Of a DNA stretch of 11,746 nt, positions 7,158 through 11,746 are shown in pieces (the stretch's first letter is position 1; each line of letters opens with the position of its first letter). The position numbers and the translations under genes were made by a program. The DNA lies in contig JAGXSR010000119.1 in assembly GCA_018333405.1 (NCBI GenBank), positions 1-11,746 on the forward strand, read 5' to 3'. The notes beneath the pieces were generated by a model. It worked only from the letters and a program-made list of their open reading frames with translations. It ran no database searches and was not told the DNA's origin. Origin of the DNA: Dethiobacter sp. GTDB taxonomy: Bacteria; Bacillota; Dethiobacteria; DTU022.

Positions 7158-8336
7158 ATGAAAGAAGCTGTCATCGTTTCCAGTGTTCGCACAGCGATCG
7201 GCAGGGCTCCCCGGGGCACACTGCGTTATACCAGGCCGGAAGACATGGCCGCTGTCGCTGTTCAAGAAGCGCTGGCCCGGGCCAAAGGCCTTGACCCCGC
7301 TGAGATAGATGATCTAATTCTGGGCTGCTCGTTCCCGGAGGGGGAGCAGGGCATGAATGTGGGCCGCATGGTCGGATTGCAGGCCGGACTGCCGGATACC
7401 GTTTCCGGCTTAACCGTAAACCGCTTCTGCTCCTCGGGGCTGCAGGCTATCTCCATAGCTGCGGAAAGAATCATGCTCGGCTATGCGGAGGTCATGATGG
7501 CCGGAGGAGTTGAGAGCATGAGCCTGGTACCCATGGGCGGGAACAAGCTCACCCCCAACCTGACCCTGGTCGATCAGCGGGTTGAAGCGTACACCCCTAT
7601 GGGCATCACCGCCGAGACCGTAGCCCAGCGTTACAATATCTCGCGGGAAGACCAGGACAAGTTTGCCGTCCGCAGCCATGAACGGGCAGGCGCCGCGATC
7701 AAGGAGGGCCGTTTTAAAAGCGAGATTGTTCCGTTGAAAGTGATCACCCGCAGCGTCAGCCCCGACGGCAAAGTGAAGGAGAAAGAAAGCGTATTTGACA
7801 CCGATGAGGGAGTCCGCTTTGACACCAGTTTTGAATCACTGTCGCAGCTGCGACCCGTGTTTAATGCCCGGGGCAGCGTTACCGCCGGGAACTCCTCCCA
7901 GACCAGCGACGGCGCCGCGGCAGCAGTGCTGATGTCTGCACAAAAAGCCGCCTCTTTAGGAATGAAGCCGATGGGTCTCTTCCGCGGTTTCGTCGTAGCA
8001 GGCTGCAACCCGGACGAGATGGGTATCGGCCCGGCTGTGGCTATTCCGAAGCTATTAAAACACGCTGGTCTTAAGATTGAAGAGATCGATCTGTTCGAGT
8101 TAAACGAGGCCTTTGCCTCCCAGGCTCTCTACTGTGTGCGCAAACTGGAGATCGACCCGGAAAAGGTAAACGTTAACGGCGGAGCCATCGCTTTAGGGCA
8201 CCCCTTAGGCTGCACCGGGGCTAAGCTCACCGCCACCTTGCTGCATGAGATGGCCCGCCGCGGCTCCCGCTACGGCATCGTTTCCATGTGCATCGGAGGG
8301 GGCATGGGCGCAGCCGGCCTCTTTGAGCGCATCTAG
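7158..8336 (+). CDS. fadA: Acetyl-CoA acyltransferase (3-ketoacyl-CoA thiolase) FadA
   Basis: Thiolase cleaves 3-ketoacyl-CoA with free CoA into acetyl-CoA and a shortened acyl-CoA, the last step of each beta-oxidation round. The ATG at 7158, preceded by AAGGAGG at 7143-7149, gives 392 residues, the usual length; an upstream in-frame ATG at 6999 lies inside fadN and is not needed. Catalytic residues are all present: nucleophile Cys91 in NRFCSSGLQ, His348 in GGAIALGHPLGCTGAK, and Cys378 in MCIGGGMGAAG. NEAFA is at 316-320. It closely follows the Bacillus FadA sequence throughout. Biosynthetic acetoacetyl-CoA thiolases share these motifs, but the fused-enzyme neighbour and FadR control point to degradation. 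It is the last gene of the operon and is followed by a hairpin terminator. Confidence 0.96.
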   Translation: MKEAVIVSSVRTAIGRAPRGTLRYTRPEDMAAVAVQEALARAKGLDPAEIDDLILGCSFPEGEQGMNVGRMVGLQAGLPDTVSGLTVNRFCSSGLQAISIAAERIMLGYAEVMMAGGVESMSLVPMGGNKLTPNLTLVDQRVEAYTPMGITAETVAQRYNISREDQDKFAVRSHERAGAAIKEGRFKSEIVPLKVITRSVSPDGKVKEKESVFDTDEGVRFDTSFESLSQLRPVFNARGSVTAGNSSQTSDGAAAAVLMSAQKAASLGMKPMGLFRGFVVAGCNPDEMGIGPAVAIPKLLKHAGLKIEEIDLFELNEAFASQALYCVRKLEIDPEKVNVNGGAIALGHPLGCTGAKLTATLLHEMARRGSRYGIVSMCIGGGMGAAGLFERI

Positions 8337-8345
8337 CAAGCAAAA

Positions 8346-8382
8346 CGGTACACCGGGGACGGGACCTGGTGTACCGCTTTTT
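8346..8382 (+). terminator. Terminator after fadA, possibly bidirectional
   Basis: CGGTACACC (8346-8354) pairs perfectly with GGTGTACCG (8368-8376) around a 13-base loop and is followed by CTTTTT. The left arm is preceded by AAAA, so the same stem followed by TTTT could also stop transcripts coming leftwards from the convergent amidase operon. It begins about 10 bases past the fadA stop. Confidence 0.8.
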
Positions 8383-8488
8383 GCCATGTCAGGGACGTCA
8401 GACTGTACAGTCCGCTATCGCCGTCTCCTCTCCAAATTAATTATCAAAATAATCTTACCGACCAGGCTATTTAATGCGTGAAAGGAAT

Positions 8489-8514
8489 GCCGGCAGCCCG
8501 CCTGATCTGCCGGC
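8489..8514 (-). terminator. Hairpin just past the amidase gene
   Basis: GCCGGCAG (8489-8496) is an exact inverted repeat of CTGCCGGC (8507-8514) with a 10-base loop, located 12 bases past the amidase stop. On the minus strand the following bases are ATTCCTTTC, a poor uridine tract. It may be a weak terminator or a 3' stabiliser backed up by the hairpin at 8346-8376. Confidence 0.5.
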
Positions 8515-8525
8515 TGTTTACTCGC

Positions 8526-10058
8526 TTACTGTGGCTGCTCTGTCTCGCCCGGCTGAAGACCAAGAGGCCGTGTAGGAATAGTTAAGGTAACAGTTACTGT
8601 GGCTGGTGAATTTGTGGCCGGGGAAGCGCCGGTAAAGGTAATGGCGCCGGTATGAGTACCAAATCCTAACCCTGAGGTGGTGGCCTGCACAACTACAGTG
8701 TCTGTTTCTGTTGCAGTTGTGCCGCTGATCGGTATTACTCTTAACCAGGCTCTGTTATCCGTTGCCGACCAGCTTAAAGTTCCTCCCCCCGGGTTGGTCA
8801 CATTTACCGTTCCGATAGTACTCCAACCAGTGCCTACCAACAGTGAACCGGATATTGTCGCAGGTGATACACGGAGCCAGGGGGGCAATAAGCTGCGCAC
8901 ATGTGTTCTGATTGTAGGAAGCAAAACCTGCAGATTATCTCCCGGACAGGCCGTAGCGCTTACCTCTCGATGTCCGGCAATCCGGTGAATGTTTCGCGTC
9001 CCCCAGGCAGTGGCAATATTAGCCGTCCCCCGAGGATCAAGGTTGCGCTGGTGAAACCTCCAGGCCAGTAACCGCTCTAAGCTTCGAAGCGCCGCCGCGC
9101 TGGGATGTCCTACCGGCGGGTCGTCTTCCCCTGGGTAGAATTGGCCCATGAGCGCAATGCCTACGCTGCGACTATTAGCAGGCGGTGCGTGGTCTCCCAT
9201 AACATCCTGTGTGTTAAGCTGGGGATTATGTCTCCCCTGGAATATCCTGCCTTCACGGTCAATAACGAAGTGATAGCCGATGTCGGACCACCCCTTGCCC
9301 AACATATGGTCAATCAGCCGGATATCTCGCATAAGCTGTATGGAGTCGGCCTCAGTTCGAGGAATGTTGTGGTGGACGGTATGGTGAACGATGGCATGGG
9401 TAATGTTAATCTGTGAAACATTCCAAGGGTGCTCGGCACCGAGCCACTGGGGACGGAGTATTATTGTGGGTTGGGCGGGAGCGCCGAGCGTCGTGATAGC
9501 TTCAGGCGCCCTAAGGGGTTCACTGGGGACAGTTGCCTCGGGGACAGCGCTGTTATCAGCTACTACTACTCGAACAAAAGTAAGCGGCACACCGTCAGGA
9601 GGACTTATTTTTATTTCATAGTCGGTGTGCACGCCAAAGTCGAGCGGGGTATACAGATGGCTCCAGAAAAGGTTGGAAGGGCTTTCACCGGGACCAATAT
9701 CTCCCCGGAAGTGAACCCACTTTGTCCAGGGCGCTTCATCTTTGCGGGTGCGGATTGCTACTTCAAAACTTCGGGGCTCGGCAGGGCCGCCGGCTAACCA
9801 GCCAACAGATAAGCCGGTGAAAGGAACCGGGCTTCTGCCGGTAAAGCTGTATGCTCCCTTCACTGCAAATAGCTGGTGCTCTTCCCATTCCAGAAAAGCA
9901 GAAGGTACGCCATGCTCAAGCGTCTTAGAGATAACGCGAGGTTCAGCGCCGGGCGAAGTGGTTACGGTGCTCTGTGCGAGCGTGGCGCCGGTCATGGATA
10001 ACACAGACAATACACACAGGGCGCATGCTAAAACCAACCATTTACTAATGCTCATCAT
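8526..10058 (-). CDS. Secreted PGRP-type N-acetylmuramoyl-L-alanine amidase with BACON-like domain
   Basis: This is a predicted exported zinc amidase that cleaves the bond between N-acetylmuramic acid and L-alanine in peptidoglycan. A signal peptide occupies about 1-29 (Lys6, hydrophobic stretch, likely cut near TLA|QS). Residues about 45-170 look like a beta-rich domain of the type preceding PGRP domains. The amidase_2/PGRP domain spans about 195-385 with the expected zinc and catalytic residues: a His in IVHHT (225/226), Tyr262 in GYHF, His363 in AGHRE and Cys371 in ACPGD. Residues about 395-495, including WLRVSPA, VNVTNPGGGTLSW and GAITFTG, fit a BACON-like beta domain. The tail is rich in Pro, Glu and Gln. 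Two adjacent ATGs exist; the second (10055) is better spaced from GGAGG. Ten bases separate it from the upstream gene, implying an operon. A housekeeping, sporulation or predatory role cannot be decided. Confidence 0.88.
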   Translation of the reverse strand: MMSISKWLVLACALCVLSVLSMTGATLAQSTVTTSPGAEPRVISKTLEHGVPSAFLEWEEHQLFAVKGAYSFTGRSPVPFTGLSVGWLAGGPAEPRSFEVAIRTRKDEAPWTKWVHFRGDIGPGESPSNLFWSHLYTPLDFGVHTDYEIKISPPDGVPLTFVRVVVADNSAVPEATVPSEPLRAPEAITTLGAPAQPTIILRPQWLGAEHPWNVSQINITHAIVHHTVHHNIPRTEADSIQLMRDIRLIDHMLGKGWSDIGYHFVIDREGRIFQGRHNPQLNTQDVMGDHAPPANSRSVGIALMGQFYPGEDDPPVGHPSAAALRSLERLLAWRFHQRNLDPRGTANIATAWGTRNIHRIAGHREVSATACPGDNLQVLLPTIRTHVRSLLPPWLRVSPATISGSLLVGTGWSTIGTVNVTNPGGGTLSWSATDNRAWLRVIPISGTTATETDTVVVQATTSGLGFGTHTGAITFTGASPATNSPATVTVTLTIPTRPLGLQPGETEQPQ

Positions 10059-10068
10059 AAATCCTCCC

Positions 10069-11343
10069 TCAATCAGATTTGAATTTCAAAGGTATGTCCA
10101 CAAAGTCCGGTTTATCGCCTTCTCTAGGAGATGACCAAAAAAGAGATAGAATCAAATCCGCGCCGTCCGCTACATGTTCAGGCACTTGTATGTCAAAGGT
10201 AAAATACATCCAATAGGACGACCCTCGCAGATGCTCTTCTATTATGACAGGATCTCTTGTAAAACCGGGAGCCCGCGCGCCCATTCCTAGGCCGGAGTCC
10301 AATACATTTTGATCGGCATCACGCAGCACATAGTGAACTTCCTTAAGATTATCCACTCCGGATACGCTAAATTTGCGCCCCACCACCTCACCCGGCGCGG
10401 GAGCGAACACTTTTATTGAACGTGACTGGGCAACAATATCCGGCAGATAATGAATACCGGCAAGAGATCTAAAAAATATCTCTTCGTGCGCTATGGGCAC
10501 AAACCTGACCGGTAAACCTGTGGCTTCAATATAAACCACATCATAAAGATCTTCGAGCGCGATCTGTTGGCCAGGGGAAGGTTTACTGAAACTTACCCTT
10601 ACCGCCACCTCTTCTTCCATCACCAGCACATCAATGATTTCAACCAGACGCTCGAACGGCTCGAAGCCGCCTGTGCCGCTTCTGACAAACAGATATTGCT
10701 TGCCGCCAAATTCCTGGGCATTGACAAAATATGCTACGTCAAACTTCATGGAATTTTCAACCCAGCTTCTGACCTCTTCCGGGATTGCGGCGCCCTTTTC
10801 TAACTCTACCGGCCGAAATTCCACCTCTCTTCCGGTAACAATCTCTATCCAAACAGGCTCGGCGTAAATCTGCAGCGGCTCTGCTAAGTTTACATCCTTG
10901 CTAAACTCAGCCCAGGCTACGATCTTATATCTGCCCGGCTGGTCTAAGGAGAAGGTATAATTTTCTGTCCACCACCCTCCAAGATCAAGTTCGCCGGGAT
11001 AAAGGTTAAGTTTTACCGGACTCACCAGACCCGGTCCGGGGATATTTGACGTCATTACCAGGTTCCCCTCATCGTAAACCCTGAAAAACAGAAATTTATC
11101 GGCGCCCCAAACTGTAAGCGGGTTATCACCCAAATTGTACAGTTGTTGGCTTAACCAGATTAACTCGCCGGCATGATAGTGAGTCTTGACTAGCCCCGAG
11201 ACCACTTTTAACGCAGCCAGATCATCCGCATTTTCTTTTTTTCGGTCGGTCGCCACATCAACCGGCTCGTTCCGCGTGAACAAGGCTATGCCGGCAAAAA
11301 CCAGCGACAATACCGCTAAAATCAAAACTGCTGAAATAAGCAC
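10069..11343 (-). CDS. Membrane-anchored extracytoplasmic protein with BsuPI-, PrcB-C- and Gmad2-like regions
   Basis: I do not know a named homologue. From the GTG at 11343 the product is 424 residues. Residues 2-22 form one hydrophobic segment, probably an uncleaved anchor, leaving the rest outside. Residues about 44-170 resemble BsuPI-type or similar immunoglobulin-like folds (AGELIWLSQQLYNLGDNPL, then PGRYKIVAWAEF). Residues about 195-285 recall the PrcB C-terminal domain (YLFVRSGTGGF, VAVRVSFSKPSPGQQ). Residues about 308-422 resemble Gmad2, a fold found in spore-germination GerM-type proteins (IKVFAPAPGEVV, VLRDADQNVL, GARAPGF). These assignments are from pattern memory only. The start is uncertain: GTG lies 20 bases from the AAAGGAGG site, whereas an in-frame ATA at 11355 lies 8 bases from it and would give MKNKVLISAV. 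It precedes the amidase by 10 bases, so it may be an accessory or regulator of it. Confidence 0.82.
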   Translation of the reverse strand: MLISAVLILAVLSLVFAGIALFTRNEPVDVATDRKKENADDLAALKVVSGLVKTHYHAGELIWLSQQLYNLGDNPLTVWGADKFLFFRVYDEGNLVMTSNIPGPGLVSPVKLNLYPGELDLGGWWTENYTFSLDQPGRYKIVAWAEFSKDVNLAEPLQIYAEPVWIEIVTGREVEFRPVELEKGAAIPEEVRSWVENSMKFDVAYFVNAQEFGGKQYLFVRSGTGGFEPFERLVEIIDVLVMEEEVAVRVSFSKPSPGQQIALEDLYDVVYIEATGLPVRFVPIAHEEIFFRSLAGIHYLPDIVAQSRSIKVFAPAPGEVVGRKFSVSGVDNLKEVHYVLRDADQNVLDSGLGMGARAPGFTRDPVIIEEHLRGSSYWMYFTFDIQVPEHVADGADLILSLFWSSPREGDKPDFVDIPLKFKSD

Positions 11344-11351
11344 TTTGTTTT

Positions 11352-11371
11352 TTATCTTCGTTTCCTCCTTT
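11352..11371 (-). promoter_or_regulatory. Strong ribosome site facing an ATA codon
   Basis: On the minus strand AAAGGAGG (11371-11364) is followed after 8 bases by ATA (11355-11353), in frame with the 424-residue gene. No ATG, GTG or TTG is in frame at normal spacing; the nearest, GTG, is 20 bases away. The ATA opens a run of six A. Either ATA is the true start, or the run has a length change that hides a longer N-terminus. Confidence 0.55.
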
Positions 11372-11674
11372 TCTTTTCTGTCTCTGACCGGAAGCTAAAA
11401 CCGGGACACCGCGCCGTATTTTGTCCATGGAATCTTTCAATATTAACCTCCATGCTGCGACAACCGCGTATAGCGGTATCATGAGGATATCTTAGTTGCA
11501 TCCCTAAAGCTTTATCTCATATTTGTTTCAGTCCGCAGGTTAAAGCTAGGCCATGTCAAAACAATCTAGGAAAAAGTGAGATATAACTGTGGCTATTGTT
11601 ACCGGTATGGATGCAGATAGGCAACGTAGGTGTGAAGTAGGATTTTAGCAATTATTATTTCGTCTTTGCTTTCC
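11356..11674 (-). other. Long leader of the envelope operon, no clear gene
   Basis: About 310 bases lie between the predicted transcription start (near 11668) and the first gene. I find no known riboswitch consensus. Small hairpins are possible, for example ACCGC-GTATA-GCGGT at 11463-11477. Two tiny frames exist. One is a 33-codon ATG frame at 11453-11352 whose TAA overlaps the ATA codon by two bases. The other is a TTG frame from 11440 with GGAGG six bases before it that runs into the first gene out of frame. Neither encodes a recognisable peptide. The remainder looks non-coding. Confidence 0.45.
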
Positions 11675-11703
11675 ATTTTACCCCCCCCCAGAAAATATGT
11701 CAA
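11675..11703 (-). promoter_or_regulatory. Promoter with a G9 homopolymer spacer
   Basis: On the minus strand a perfect TTGACA -35 box (11703-11698) is followed by a 17-base spacer and a TAAAAT -10 box (11680-11675). The half of the spacer next to the -10 box is an unbroken run of nine G (11689-11681). It points at the membrane-protein/amidase operon with a predicted start near 11668. This is the best promoter in the window by consensus match, and its spacing can change by slippage of the G run. Confidence 0.75.
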
Positions 11704-11746
11704 GGAACTTTTGTCCGTTTGTGGCAGAAAAAGGGGGGCAAGGAAA

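Noticed and set aside
11481..11487. CATNNTA-like -10 of a sporulation sigma factor upstream of the envelope operon (minus strand)
   Set aside because: The matching -35 motif is imperfect and its spacing is about two bases short, so support is too weak to call.
11554..11559. Second TTGACA on the minus strand within the envelope-operon leader
   Set aside because: No acceptable -10 box occurs at 15-19 bases, so it is unlikely to be a promoter on its own.
11733..11746. G6 run and AAGGAAA at the right edge, possible ribosome site of a plus-strand gene
   Set aside because: The window ends before any start codon, so nothing can be supported.

Overview
The window looks like a chromosomal segment of an anaerobic, low-to-mid GC Gram-positive bacterium (class Clostridia, plausibly Peptococcaceae/Desulfotomaculum-like). 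The clues are the tig-clpP-clpX gene order, strong AGGAGG-type ribosome sites, TTG starts, and FadR/FadN/FadA proteins that resemble the Bacillus fatty-acid degradation set along their whole length. The genus assignment is inference; no search was run.

Layout. 1-466 has no convincing gene and holds the 3' end of the clpX transcript, with a GC-rich palindrome plus T-tract terminator (281-315). 467-3701 (minus) is the protein quality-control operon tig-clpP-clpX: trigger factor, ClpP protease and ClpX unfoldase, separated by 37 and 24 bases, with a near-consensus promoter at 3812-3840. 3702-4022 is a divergent control region. It carries the tig promoter leftwards, and rightwards a promoter (3939-3967) followed by a palindrome closely matching the Bacillus FadR operator (3982-3997). 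4023-8336 (plus) is a compact fatty-acid beta-oxidation operon: fadR (TetR repressor), fadN (3-hydroxyacyl-CoA dehydrogenase/enoyl-CoA hydratase fusion) and fadA (thiolase), ending in a hairpin terminator at 8346-8382. Acyl-CoA dehydrogenase and acyl-CoA ligase genes are not present here.

8526-11343/11355 (minus, convergent with fad) is a two-gene cell-envelope operon. The first gene encodes a membrane-anchored, multi-domain extracytoplasmic protein, apparently BsuPI-like, PrcB-C-like and Gmad2-like. The second encodes a secreted PGRP-type zinc amidase with a C-terminal BACON-like domain. The most unusual feature is upstream of this operon: a minus-strand promoter with a perfect TTGACA -35, a TAAAAT -10 and an exact 17-base spacer of which 9 bases are an unbroken G run (11675-11703). 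This is the layout of a slippage-tunable (phase-variable) promoter. It is followed by an approximately 310-base leader, and the first gene has no ATG/GTG/TTG at the correct distance from its ribosome site; an ATA codon lies there instead.

How they work together: the left half is housekeeping protein folding and turnover, the centre is substrate-induced lipid catabolism controlled by its own repressor, and the right half is cell-wall remodelling at the envelope, possibly switched on and off by homopolymer length.
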